Shown one piece after another: positions 45,130-55,051 of a stretch of DNA of 64,000 nt (the stretch's first letter is position 1; each line of letters opens with the position of its first letter). This DNA comes from Undaria pinnatifida (taxonomy: Eukaryota > Sar > Phaeophyceae > Laminariales > Alariaceae). The translations under genes were made by a program, and so were the position numbers. Location: NCBI GenBank assembly GCA_012845835.1, contig JABAKD010000029.1, forward strand, positions 1,928,970 to 1,992,969, written 5' to 3'. The notes under the pieces were generated by a model. That model did no database searches and was not told the DNA's origin. It was given only the letters and a program-made list of their open reading frames with translations.

Positions 45130-45467
45130 ATTTGTTTTCACATACATCTACTTTCCAGCTTCTGGACAAGGCGTAGTCACAGGTGTCGTCCCTTCTCGCC
45201 CCGGTCTTTGCCTTCAATTTTTATCGCGCATAGGGTTCAGCAATCCCACTGCTCGTCGACTTTTCATCGAGTGTTGCTAACTCACGCTCTCGCTTTCATC
45301 GAGTGTTGCTACCTCACGCTCTGCTCGAGCTTCCCGCACGTCAATTTGTGCGCAAGAAAAAGTCCCCATAAATTTATACGAGTATGCACTCGGGGGCATT
45401 CGAACTCCCGAAACTGACCTATATACCAGGCTCGAGGACAACCTGATACGCCACCGGGGTGCTTACC
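45130..45467 (-). mobile_element. tRNA-derived SINE family C, copy 1
   Basis: Read on the minus strand it begins with a tRNA-like head: box-A-like GTGGCGTATCAGGTT and box-B-like GAGTTCGAATGCC. It continues with ATACTCGTATAAATTTAT, a body ending CCAGAAGCTGGAAAGTAG and an A/T-rich tail. An internal duplication of TCATCGAGTGTTGCTA (plus strand) is specific to this copy. Non-autonomous; needs LINE machinery. Confidence 0.75.
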
Positions 45468-45800
45468 TATTATTATTATTTATTTATTTATTTATTTTTT
45501 TACTCACACTTTACTTTCCAGCTTCTGGACAAGCCGTGGACACAGGTGTCGTCCCTTCTCCCCCCCGGTTCTTGCCTTCTGTTTTTATCGCGCATAGGGT
45601 TCAACAATCCCACTGCTCGTCGACTTTTCATCGAGTGTTGCTAACTCACGCTCTCGCGCTTTCCGCAAGTCAATTTGTGCACAAGAAAAAGTCCCAACGA
45701 ATTTATACGAGTATGCACTCGGCGGGGCTCGAACTCACGAAACTGACCTATACCAGGCTCGAAGATAACCTGATACGCCACCGGGGCGACCGGCGAACCT
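45468..45800 (-). mobile_element. tRNA-derived SINE family C, copy 2
   Basis: Head-to-tail with copy 1. Minus-strand head GGTGGCGTATCAGG and GAGTTCGAGCCCC (close to the pol III B box), body as in copy 1, and a TAAA/TAA tail (plus-strand TTTA units at 45471-45500). This copy gives the uninterrupted reference for the split copy at 52.9-55.0 kb. Confidence 0.8.
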
Positions 45801-46069
45801 ATTAATTATTGCTGCCTGACTGCTCTGTTGTGCTTCGTTGGTTGGATGGCTTCATCTGCTCTATGCTGTTCGTAACCAAGTCATAACTCATAGTGAGTTG
45901 CTGGCTGCCTGTTGTGCTTTTTTTTATCGTGTCGTCCTGTTTCCCTGTTTGTTTCCAATTGTTCTTCCTCCTTGTTTTTCTTATTATTTTTATGTTATTG
46001 TTTTCTTTTTCTTTTTCCCCGTGCTATTGTATTGCAAATTGCCTGGTGTGCTGGCTTGCATCTTTTCTG

Positions 46070-46590
46070 GCTGCGTGCAAGGCAAGGAAGAATGCAACTA
46101 AAAACATATGTAAAGGGGGCAGAAAAAAGAGACCCATGATTTGGTGCGAACAGCAATTTGATAATGCCAAGAGCTGCTTGTGCAGAGCAAATTGCCCTGT
46201 TGTGCTCAGCTGTGCTGTGTGCTTTTATTACCGGTGTCTGATCGGCAGTATGGGGGTAATTTGCGTGGGGGAAAAAACAGGGGGCCGTGAAAGATCAAAT
46301 TCATGTAGAAAAAGAAAAAAGAGGAAAAGTAGTACTCCGTACACAACACGCATTATACCCGGTACTGCTCTATTTTCAAAAGAAAGCACACAGCGCAGCG
46401 ACACAGCACCGCAGCGAAGGGCACGGCACCGCAGCGAAGGGCACGGCACCGCACCACACGGCTCCGCACGGCGCTACGCTGCGCTGCTGGGCTATATATA
46501 GCCGGACTGATCTGAGCTGGGCGTGCATGTGATCCAACAGCGTATAGTATCTGACGGTATGTACAAATCTGGTGTAGTATTAATAGTACC
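46070..46590 (+). repeat. Dispersed repeat family E, copy 2
   Basis: Shares all family E landmarks and ends CTGGGCTATATATAGCC then GATCCAACAGCGTA. An 18-bp unit, GCACGGCACCGCAGCGAA, is duplicated near 46425. Confidence 0.7.
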
Positions 46591-46949
46591 GGTATGTACT
46601 ATTGGCGTTTCGTATTTCGAACGAAGCTGGAAAGCAAGCAAAAGCTGGAAAGGTTCCGCACGTAATATGGAAGTTGGAGCTCTGAGAGGCCAGGGATGGG
46701 CAATCCCTGAGAAAGACAAAATCAACTAAGTCTATTTCAAGGACGTCAGCCTTGAGTTTGTTCATTGCGTTTCATTGAATGGCCAAATAATCTTTCTGTA
46801 CATAGACTTACTTACTAATATATTTGTGCTTAAATCGCTCGGTTGGTGCATCCCTGGCATCTTCGAGGTCGGACGGTCCAGCTCACTTGCGGAACGGTCC
46901 AGCTTTTCTTTGATTCCTTGCTCCAACTGATCTATTTTTGTTACAAATT

Positions 46950-47230
46950 TATATCGATTTTTGTATGGGTATAACTTTTTTTTTCCGATGACACCCAGAT
47001 TCGAACCACCGAAGACCAAGATTATAAGCGGACAGTCTATCTACTAGACCACAACTTCACATTGATTCGTATCAAATTTATTTTTACAAATAAAATTGAT
47101 AATTAAATACCAGGTATGGATTTTCCATGAGGATCATTTTGTTTTCCGATGACACCCGGATTCGAACCAGCGAAGGCCAGTATTATAAACGGACAGTCTA
47201 TCTACTAGACCACAATGTCACAGCAGCAGT
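46950..47230 (-). repeat. tRNA-like tandem repeat (family D), two units
   Basis: Two units about 160 bp apart, minus strand, with tRNA-like cores at 46986-47068 and 47146-47225. Each has a box A (GTGGTCTAGTAGATAGAC), a TTATAA anticodon-loop-like centre (GTCCGYTTATAA) and a consensus box B (GGTTCGAATC), ending GTGTCATCGG. The ends (TGTGACA / TGTCATC) can pair like an acceptor stem, but the anticodon stem does not close and the T stem is imperfect. It is tRNA-derived rather than a working tRNA gene; tRNA-Ile(TAT)-like loop. Confidence 0.55.
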
Positions 47231-47336
47231 GTTATCTACCAGTACTATTTTTTCATGTGCAAATACTACTTCTGTATATTAGCGAAACATAGATGTACCA
47301 CGCAGCTTGCAAAGTTGAGTTTCAATCATTCAATCG

Positions 47337-47900
47337 GTCGTTGTTGTTGTTGTTCTCACATTAACTCGCATAATCAAGTCCGTGGTCACAGGACAGGCTC
47401 CAGTCACTCTGGAGCTGAGGAATACCCCAGGGAAAACACACACACAACCCATGGTGGTACACGCAAATATTACAGCTGACGCAATTCATGCCTCCACCAG
47501 AAACATATAAAAGTAAAATCGGGAGTCAGTTTACGATGTGCCAGGTCCAGGCCGGTGCATACGTCTCACTACTCACGCCTGGAGAAACCAACTATTCCGA
47601 TTGCCACCCAAGGAAGACTACCACGTATGTTGTTGTTGTTCTCACATTAACTCGCATAATCAAGTCCGTGGTCACAGGACAGGCTCCAGTCACTCTGGAG
47701 CTGAGGAATACCCCAGGGAAAACACACAAACCCAAGGTGGTACACGCATACGCAATTCATGCCTCCACCAGAGATATATAAAAGTGAAATCGGGAGTCAG
47801 TCTACGATGTGCCAGGTCCAGGCCGGTGCATACGTCTCACTACTCACGCCTGGAGAAACCAAATATTCCGATTGCCACCCAAGGAAGACTACCACGTATA
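47337..47900 (+). repeat. Family B tandem pair, units of about 290 bp
   Basis: Units 47337-47627 and 47628-47900 are nearly identical. Each begins TTGTTGTTGTTCTCACATTA, includes the GCTCCAGTCACTCTGGAGCT hairpin, a TATATAAAAGT or TATAAAAGT box, GTGCCAGGTCCAGGCC and ends GGAAGACTACCACGTAT. The intact LINE's 3' end begins exactly at the end of the second unit. Confidence 0.8.
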
Positions 47901-50900
47901 TATTACACGTAGTATCTATCACTACGCATACGCACGACAGGCATAAGTCAATTGGAGAAAAAGAAACAAAGAAAAGAAAAGAAGATAAAGGAAAGGAAAG
48001 AAAAGAGAAGAAAAAACGAAACAAGACGAAAAAGGCAAGCAAAGAGGAGAAAAAGACAAGAAAAGCAAGAAAAGACAAGACAGGAAAGCAAGGAAAGAAG
48101 AAGAGAAAAAAGAAAAAAAGAAAAAAAAATAGAAAAAGAAAAGAAAGAAAAATGTCATACTAGCAGACCCTAGGAACTGGCTAAGGATGGCATTGGACTA
48201 ACATAGGGTATCACGCCCATCATCAATGGCACCTGGGAGAGAACGCAACATGGCGAAGAAGTCAGGGCGGTCTTATGCTATCTTGTGATGGCCATTAGAA
48301 AGCCCACAACTTTCAGTACGATGATGGCCAAACCCAGACTTCAGTCTCTTGGGCATGACGCTCCCCCTTCCGCCCCTCCCCCCTTCCTCCCTTTCCCCCT
48401 CCCTCCTCCCCCCCTCCCCCCTCCCCCCCTCCCCCAGTCCCCTCCCCGCCCCCCCCCCCTTCCCCCTCCCCCCGGCCGCTTAGAGATGCCAACGGTGGAT
48501 GACGCTGCCGCAGCCTTTGCGCGTCGCTCTGCAGCTTTGCGTCTCTCCGTTTCATGCCAATTCCGCATGAACAACTCGGTTCCCTCCTCTACTCTTCGAA
48601 ACCATCTGCCAGCCTTCTGAGCAGCCTTTCGCCATCCGTCGAATTTCATTCCAAAAACCGACATATCCTGCTTCAGATGATCCATCCAGTCTTTCTCTTG
48701 CCCCCCTGAGTAGCCTTTACCCCCAACAAACTCCCCAAACATCACCCTCTGTGGCAGACGCTCCTCCCCTATGCGTGCCACGAATCCCGCAAACAAAATC
48801 CTCCGTTTGCGCACTATCACCTCAACGCTCTCGGAATCTGTCTGGGCAAGCGCGTCGGCGTACGATAGGGTGTGGTCGTCGCGCTTCCGTTTCCGCCATC
48901 CAAGGCATCGGAGGAGCATGGAGCGGTGAACCCGACGTAGCCTGTCATAGTCAGGCTTCTTCGGGCTCCACGTCATGCAACCGTACAGCAGTGTCTCGAC
49001 CACCTCAGCTTTCAGCAACCGCACCTTCAACCGTAAACGCACACCCGGGCGATCATAGATTTCCATCTTGTACCGCTGGAAACACGCCCAGGCCCTCTGA
49101 AGACGCCGCGTTATTTCAGTGCTAAGGTTTCTGTCTGCGGTGATAGCCCCGCCCAAGTATACAAACTGGATTGTTTGTTTGTAAACCTGGCCGGCTGCAT
49201 TGATCGTGAAGGACACCTTCCCCCCGCTTTTGGTTTCCAGGCACATTATCTCTGTTTTTGCCTCGGATACTGTAAGCCCGAACGACGAACACGCAGTCAC
49301 GATCGTCGTCATCATCCTCTCCAGACCTTCTGATGATCGCGATACGATGCCCGCATCGTCCGCGTACAGCATACCCCACAATCTCTGCACCCCCTCCCCC
49401 TCCTTCCCCCTCCGTCCGTCGACTTTGCCTGTGCGTGAAGTGCCCTTCTCGCCTTCCTTCTTTCGTTGAAGCTGCACCATGTTGTCCGTGATGGCTGCAT
49501 CAGCGAGGAAGCGTTTCTCGGCCACACGCGGTACCGCAGTGAAAAACATGTTGAACAGCAGTGGCGCGAGCACGCATCCTTGCCTGAGACCTTGCCCCAC
49601 GTCGAACTTATCCGAGCACTCTCCATCATCCAGCCGCACGCATGCTTGCATACCGTCGTGGAATTGGCGGATGACGGCGAGCATTCTCGGTGGCACGCCA
49701 AAACGAGCAAGGACATCCCACAAAAGGCTTCGGTCGACGGAGTCGTATGCTTTGGTGAGGTCGATAAAGCACATGTACAAGGGGGTGTCCTTCTTCCGCG
49801 CCAGTTCCTGCAGTCGTCGTACTACGAACATCATGTCAACCGTCGAGCGTTGGGGTCTGAACCCACACTGTTCCTCCGGCAGAATGTTCTCGCGTTCGCA
49901 ATAGTCACTCAGGCGACCCGCGATGACTTTGAGGAGTACTTTACCGGCGTGAGCCACGAGGGAGATGCCACGATAATTGCCACACTCAGTCCGATCTTTC
50001 TTCTTGTGAAGCACCTTAATCGTAGCATATTTCCATTGTTGGGGTACGCCACCCCCCCTCCACACAGCGACGATGATATCGTGGAAGTTTCCGAGGTTGT
50101 TGAATTCTCCTTCGTCGGCCAAAACCTTCAAGAGCTCGGCCGGGAGACCATCGGGCCCTACCGCCTTTCGGTTCGCCAGCGCCCGGATCGCCTCCTCTAC
50201 TTCGTACCTAGACGGGACATCGTCCAGTGGTCTGCACGGGGGCCACTGCTTAAGCCCGCCCACAATGCTTGGATCAAGGGTCGGCGACTTGGTGTTGAGC
50301 AGTTTGTGAAACCACCTCACCCACCGCTCGCGGATGAGGACGTTATCCCGCAGCAATCGACCTTCCTCGTCCTTGATGTACTGCGAGTTAAACGTCCTCT
50401 TCCCTTCCACATCCATCCCCTTGAGGTGTTTGTAGAAGCCAAAATGATCACCTTCTCGGATACGCCCTTCGAGTTGGCGAACGTAATCTTCGAAGAACCT
50501 CTGAACAGCTTCCGCCCGCGTGCGTTTCAGCTGTTTGATGGTCGCCTTCAAGGCTTGTCGTAGACCACGATCGTTTGGAGCAGAACGCACCCGTTTCCTC
50601 GCGTCTTCTCTATCCTGCCATCGTGCACTCAACTCGGCTCTCGTCTCCTCAGTCGCACACCAGCCCCTCGGTACTTGTTTACGCCGAGTAGGGGGCGCTA
50701 TGTCGGCGGCGTTTGACAGTATCGTCTCGGTCAGTAATGAGGCCATGTCATCAACGCTTCCGGCATTAGTACCGGGTGTCGGAGAGGCAAGGTTGGCTGC
50801 TATCGCATTTGTCAAATTCATCCGTAGATGCGGGTCCGCCATTAATCTTTGTAGATCAATAGCTCGCCGGCTTTTGACAACTACCTTTGGACGATTTGGT

Positions 50901-52242
50901 GCGATGCGGCCTAAGAGGCGGATACTTGCTATCACGAGGTTGTGGTCCGACTCGGCGTTCTCCCTGGGTGGAGTCCGCACAGTGACATTACGTACCAATC
51001 GTCTATCCACTTGCCGTGTCAGTATGTAGTCAAGTCTGTACTGGGCCTTTCCTCGGTTAGGACTCTGAAATGTATACGATATGCAACGAGCAGGTGTAGC
51101 ATAGTACGTGTTGAGGAGGGCGAGCTTGTTGTCAGTTGCGTGAGTCAATAGTCGCTCTCCGTTGTCGTTCAGATCATCACGTCCGTATGCACCCAATACC
51201 TTGCTATCGGTCCACTCGATCCCTCTCATGCCTGTACGAGCATTTGCGTCCATCAGGACAAGGAGGTGGTCCCTACTGGGAACCTCCTTGACCACCTCGT
51301 CAAGTGAATTCCAAAAGTAATCCTTTTCGCTGGTGCTCTTGTCGAGAGTGGGAGCATAGCCTACAATGGAAGACACACCGTTAGATTTCCCTTTGAGTTG
51401 GATGCGAACCTTCATCAGTCTAGCACTGATGCACTCAACCGCGACGTCACCCTTATCCATCCCTGCCACGATAGACTCTCTAACAGCTAAGCCTACCCCA
51501 TGGGTCCCCTTCTTTTCGTACTTTCCTCCGTCTGCTCCTGAGCAAAACACAACATACCCCGCCGCCGTGAAAGCACTTTGTCCATTGCGCCTCACCTCCT
51601 GCAATCCTATGACATCACAACCTGCGTCTTGGCAAGTCTTCATTATCACCTCAGCGTGGCCTATACCATTCGTGCCCTTGAAAGCAAGTGTTCGAACGTT
51701 GTACGTACCCACGACGAGTTCCCCTGCTCTCGACCTAGCCCTTGCATCTGTGCGAATTTTGTGAGCAGCCCTTCGAATCCTCCTGAGTCTCCTCCTTTTC
51801 TTCCGAGCCTCCGATTTCCTCCATTCCACCCTCCGTTTTTCCCATACAGAGCATTTCCCCCTATCCGTCTCCCTTCGCCCAGCCCGGTTCTTGCCTAAGT
51901 GCCAACGTGAAGGGGGCAGCAGTCCCGACACGCCACGTCCATCTCCTTCCCGACTTTGGTGCTTACTCACGTGGGTTCGATCCTCTCTTCTCTGTTCGAT
52001 ACGTGCCCCATGCTTTCCGCGGCGGTGATGCGACACTGCGTCCGCAGGCAAGGCCGCTGCGTTAAAAAATTCCGCGAGGAATTTTTTTGCCTCGTCGCTG
52101 GATGACACCGCCGGCCCGGCCATACCCGAGCACTAGTTCAGCGCACGAGTAAGGTCGACGCCACACAACCCCTCAGGGGCTCTGGCACGTTTTGGGGAAG
52201 CCTCAGGCCCGAGCACCACCCCGGCCGGGGAGCAGCCGAGGG
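47892..52242 (-). mobile_element. Apparently intact APE-type LINE
   Basis: Minus-strand element: 5' UTR (52242-52124), one 1260-codon frame, and a long T/C-rich 3' UTR (48340-47892) ending GCGTATGCGTAGTGATAG then ATATATACGTGG. The 3' boundary is supported by the same tail in the dead fragment at 32590-32810. Immediately upstream of its 5' end, 52243-52330 is a second copy of the tail in the same orientation, so two copies were once head to tail, or the target carried an old tail. No simple short target duplication was found. Confidence 0.8.
48341..52123 (-). CDS. LINE polyprotein: APE endonuclease plus reverse transcriptase
   Basis: Uninterrupted 1260 residues, ATG 52123 to stop 48341. A basic N-terminus (about 75-135, KKRRRLRRIRR) leads into an APE-type endonuclease: TYNVRT (140), GLQEVRR (173), MDANART (291), LDYILTR (364), SDHNLV (392). 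RT: AVGPDGLPAELL (654), YRGISLV (717), motif A FIDLTKAYDSVD (786), motif B GLRQGCVLAP (845), motif C LYADD (919-923). The C-terminus holds a conserved CLGWRKRKRDDHTLSYADAL region and ends in a Gly/Arg-rich tail (about 1217-1250) encoded by a C-rich plus-strand tract. Its gross layout is that of RTE-like single-ORF LINEs. All catalytic motifs are present, so it may be active. Confidence 0.9.
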   Translation of the reverse strand: MAGPAVSSSDEAKKFLAEFFNAAALPADAVSHHRRGKHGARIEQRREDRTHVSKHQSREGDGRGVSGLLPPSRWHLGKNRAGRRETDRGKCSVWEKRRVEWRKSEARKKRRRLRRIRRAAHKIRTDARARSRAGELVVGTYNVRTLAFKGTNGIGHAEVIMKTCQDAGCDVIGLQEVRRNGQSAFTAAGYVVFCSGADGGKYEKKGTHGVGLAVRESIVAGMDKGDVAVECISARLMKVRIQLKGKSNGVSSIVGYAPTLDKSTSEKDYFWNSLDEVVKEVPSRDHLLVLMDANARTGMRGIEWTDSKVLGAYGRDDLNDNGERLLTHATDNKLALLNTYYATPARCISYTFQSPNRGKAQYRLDYILTRQVDRRLVRNVTVRTPPRENAESDHNLVIASIRLLGRIAPNRPKVVVKSRRAIDLQRLMADPHLRMNLTNAIAANLASPTPGTNAGSVDDMASLLTETILSNAADIAPPTRRKQVPRGWCATEETRAELSARWQDREDARKRVRSAPNDRGLRQALKATIKQLKRTRAEAVQRFFEDYVRQLEGRIREGDHFGFYKHLKGMDVEGKRTFNSQYIKDEEGRLLRDNVLIRERWVRWFHKLLNTKSPTLDPSIVGGLKQWPPCRPLDDVPSRYEVEEAIRALANRKAVGPDGLPAELLKVLADEGEFNNLGNFHDIIVAVWRGGGVPQQWKYATIKVLHKKKDRTECGNYRGISLVAHAGKVLLKVIAGRLSDYCERENILPEEQCGFRPQRSTVDMMFVVRRLQELARKKDTPLYMCFIDLTKAYDSVDRSLLWDVLARFGVPPRMLAVIRQFHDGMQACVRLDDGECSDKFDVGQGLRQGCVLAPLLFNMFFTAVPRVAEKRFLADAAITDNMVQLQRKKEGEKGTSRTGKVDGRRGKEGEGVQRLWGMLYADDAGIVSRSSEGLERMMTTIVTACSSFGLTVSEAKTEIMCLETKSGGKVSFTINAAGQVYKQTIQFVYLGGAITADRNLSTEITRRLQRAWACFQRYKMEIYDRPGVRLRLKVRLLKAEVVETLLYGCMTWSPKKPDYDRLRRVHRSMLLRCLGWRKRKRDDHTLSYADALAQTDSESVEVIVRKRRILFAGFVARIGEERLPQRVMFGEFVGGKGYSGGQEKDWMDHLKQDMSVFGMKFDGWRKAAQKAGRWFRRVEEGTELFMRNWHETERRKAAERRAKAAAASSTVGISKRPGGGGRGGGRGGDWGRGGGGRGGGGRGKGRKGGGAEGGASCPRD

Positions 52243-52350
52243 CCACGTATATATTACACGTACGACATCGTAGTATCTATCACTATGCATACGCACGACA
52301 GGCGTAAGTCAATTGGAAAAAAAAAACAAAGAAAAGAAAAGAAAAGAAAG
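52243..52350 (-). mobile_element. Orphan LINE 3' tail
   Basis: Matches 47892-47980 (CCACGTATATATTACACG, CATACGCACGACAGGC, GTAAGTCAATTGGA, then A-rich) with a 10-bp insertion. Adjacent to the 5' end of the intact LINE and in the same orientation. Confidence 0.7.
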
Positions 52351-52389
52351 GTCGTACCTACAGCTGACTTTTTTCAATTTTTATACTTG

Positions 52390-52905
52390 TATGTAAAATA
52401 TATTTATATCGATTTTTCTAAGAGGATATATATTTTTTCCCCGATGACACCTGGATTCAACCAACGAAAACCAGGCTTATAAGCGGACAGTCTATTTACT
52501 AGACCACAAAGTCACAATGCTATTTTTTTTACAAATAAGTATCGATTTTTCATGAAGATCGTTTTTTTTTTTTATGACACCCGGCTTCGAACCAGCGAAG
52601 ACCACCAGGATTATAAGCGGACAGTCCATGTACTAGACCACAATATGTCACAGCAGCAGTGGTGTTCTACCAGTACTGCATGATGACCAATATATATAAT
52701 TTTTTTACGGGGATTTTTTTTCTTCATATGACCCCTGGATTTAACCAACGAAAACCAGGCTTATAAGCGGACAGTCTATCTACTAGAAGACCACAAAGTC
52801 ACATTGATATCTATCACGGAGTATTTTTTTCATGGTCTTTTTTTTCCCCGATGATGATCCACCGGGATTCGAACCAACGAGAGGACCTTGAGGCTTATAC
52901 CACAT
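52390..52905 (-). repeat. tRNA-like tandem repeat (family D), four units
   Basis: Cores at 52440-52520, 52574-52652, 52727-52806 and a partial one at 52850-52905, spaced 115-155 bp, same structure as 46950-47230. The second has a consensus-like B box (GGTTCGAAGCC). The first and third have lost one base there (GGTTGAATCC or GGTTAAATCC). Confidence 0.55.
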
Positions 52906-52939
52906 ACCGGTACTACTTTTTTTTTTTTTTTTTTAATTA

Positions 52940-53950
52940 ATAGCACACTTTCACTTTCCAGCTTCTGGACAAGCCGTGGTCACAGGTGTCATCCCTCCTC
53001 CCCGATTCTTGCCTTCAATTTTTATCGCGCATAGGGTTCAGCAGTCCCACTGCTCGTCGTTTGTTCATCGAGTGTTGCTAACTCACGCTCTCGCGCTTTC
53101 CGCAAGTCAATTTGTCCACAAGAGAAAGTCCCAACGAATTTATACCAGGGCTTTTCACGGGTCGGGTCAAATCTCGCGGGTCGGGTCGGGTCGGGTCGGG
53201 TCAGCTGACCCGACCCGACCCGCGAGATTTTCGAGACGTCTTGACCCGACCCGACCCGACCCGCGAGATTTTCGAGACGTCTTGACCCGACCCGACCCGA
53301 CCCGCGAGATTTTCGACATGTCTTGACCCGACCCGACCCGACCCGCGAGATTTTGAAATCGTCCTGACCCGACCCGACCCGACCCGCGACAATCCGGGTG
53401 ACCCGCGAGATTCGGGTCGTCTGGCGGGTCACGTAAACTTGACCCGTGACATTTCTCACGGGTCAAAGTCAAAAAGTCACGGGTCAAAGCATGTATACCT
53501 CGGTCGGTTGGTTGGTCCTTGGTCCCTCGTACTTTTCCCGGTATGTCGTGTTCTTTGCGTTTTTTACCGGCATTGTTTGCAGCTGATGATTATGTCATGT
53601 GGTGTGCGCGCGAGGAATAGGAAAGAAACCGCAACCCACATGCATGGACATGCCCGTACCGTTAGACCACCGGGTCGACCCGACGAGCGACCCGACGAGC
53701 GAGCTAGTTATAATTTACAAGTGCAATCTCCGGCCCCGGCAAGCAGCCTAGCTGAGCCGCCTCCGGCAGCAAGCCCACAACTGGGGCGGTGGATCTGTCA
53801 GCAGGGGGTGCGATCCGCGAGGATGCGTTGTCTGCTGCTGCTGCTGCTTGCTGCTGCCAGGGTGCTGCTGCTGCTGTGCTGCTGCTGCTGCTGCTGCTGC
53901 TTGCTGCTGCCAGGGTGCTGCTGCTGCTGTGCTGCTGCTGCTGCTGCTGC

Positions 53951-53989
<39 letters not shown>

Positions 53990-55022
53990 GCTGCCGCTGC
54001 TGCTTCGACAACGGCTGCTCTTACGTAGACTTCTTGCTTTTTCACGTTTGGTCACATTTATTTCGTACTGGTATGATAATTCTCGAGCTAGCTACTACTA
54101 CTACTACACTGCTGTATCTATCTTCTATCTGTGCCGTCTCCAGCCCCGGCAAGCAGCCTAGCTGAGCCGCCTCCGGCAGCAAGCCCACAACTGGGGCGGT
54201 GGGTCTGTCAGCAGGGGCTGCGATCAGCGAGAATCCGGGGTCTGCTGCTGGTACTTGCTGCTGCCAGTGCTGCTGCTGCTGCAGCTGCTGCTGCTTCGAC
54301 GACGACTGCCCTTCCTTGCCTTTTTACGTTTGGTCACTTTTCGTACTGGTATGACCGTAATATTACTGCTGCTGCTGTTGTTACGGCTTCAGTAGGTACG
54401 GGATTCGCGTCACACTGCTGTATGCCTTGTTACGAGTAGCTAGGGGTACTGCCTGGTGATTGTTCTGCACGCTGTGATGACATATGATCGGAGCATCGGC
54501 ACGAGGGAGGCAGGAAGCCGAAATGTTTGTATTTTATTGGCGGACCCGCGGGCCCGACCCGCGGGGCGCCTACACGGCATCAACGTGGCTCTCACCTGTA
54601 ATTTTGAAAAAGGCGGATCCGCCGGCTAGATCCGCGGGTTGGACCCGCGGGTCAGCCCAAAACAACTCACGGGTCATTATGTCTTGACCCGCGAAGTGAC
54701 CCGTATCTCGCGGGTCATGACCCGACCCGACCCGCGAGATTTTGAAAACCTCTTGACCCGACCCGACCCGACCCGCGAGATTTTGAAGCCTTTTGACCCG
54801 ACCCGACCCGACCCGACCCGACCCGTGAGATTTTAAAACGTGATGACCCGACCCGACCCGACCCGCGAGATTTTGAAACCCCCTTGACCCGACCCACGGG
54901 TCGGGTCATGACCCGTGAAAAGCCCTGATTTATACGAGTATGCACTCGGCGGGGCTCGAACTCACGAAACTGACCTATCCCAGGCTCGACGATAACCTGA
55001 TACGCCACCGGGACGACCGGTT
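52940..55022 (-). mobile_element. SINE family C copy 3, split by a hAT insertion
   Basis: The body lies at 52940-53145 and the tRNA-like head at 54928-55022, in the order expected if the uninterrupted SINE (as at 45468-45800) were cut inside CGAATTTATACGAG. The two halves meet precisely at the 8-bp duplication ATTTATAC. Confidence 0.85.
53146..54927. mobile_element. Non-autonomous hAT transposon
   Basis: 1782 bp with an 18-bp perfect terminal inverted repeat, CAGGGCTTTTCACGGGTC, at both ends and an 8-bp target duplication ATTTATAC (53138-53145 and 54928-54935). Both are hallmarks of the hAT superfamily. Subterminal regions carry many copies of GACCCGACCCGACCCGCGAG followed by ATTTT, clustered at 53215-53400 and 54705-54890, likely transposase-binding repeats. 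The interior has a direct duplication (53720-53815 and 54130-54225, CCCCGGCAAGCAGCCTAGCT) and (CTG)n tracts (53830-54000). No transposase frame. It needs a hAT elsewhere. Confidence 0.9.
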
Positions 55023-55051
55023 ATACTACTAAAACAAACCAGGTACGATAT

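Noticed and set aside
47922-48173. Lys/Arg/Glu-rich plus-strand frame
   Set aside because: It is the purine-rich strand of the LINE 3' UTR.
53704-54165. Leu/Ala/Cys- and Gln/Ser-rich frames
   Set aside because: They follow the (CTG)n tract inside the hAT element and are open on both strands; not a transposase.
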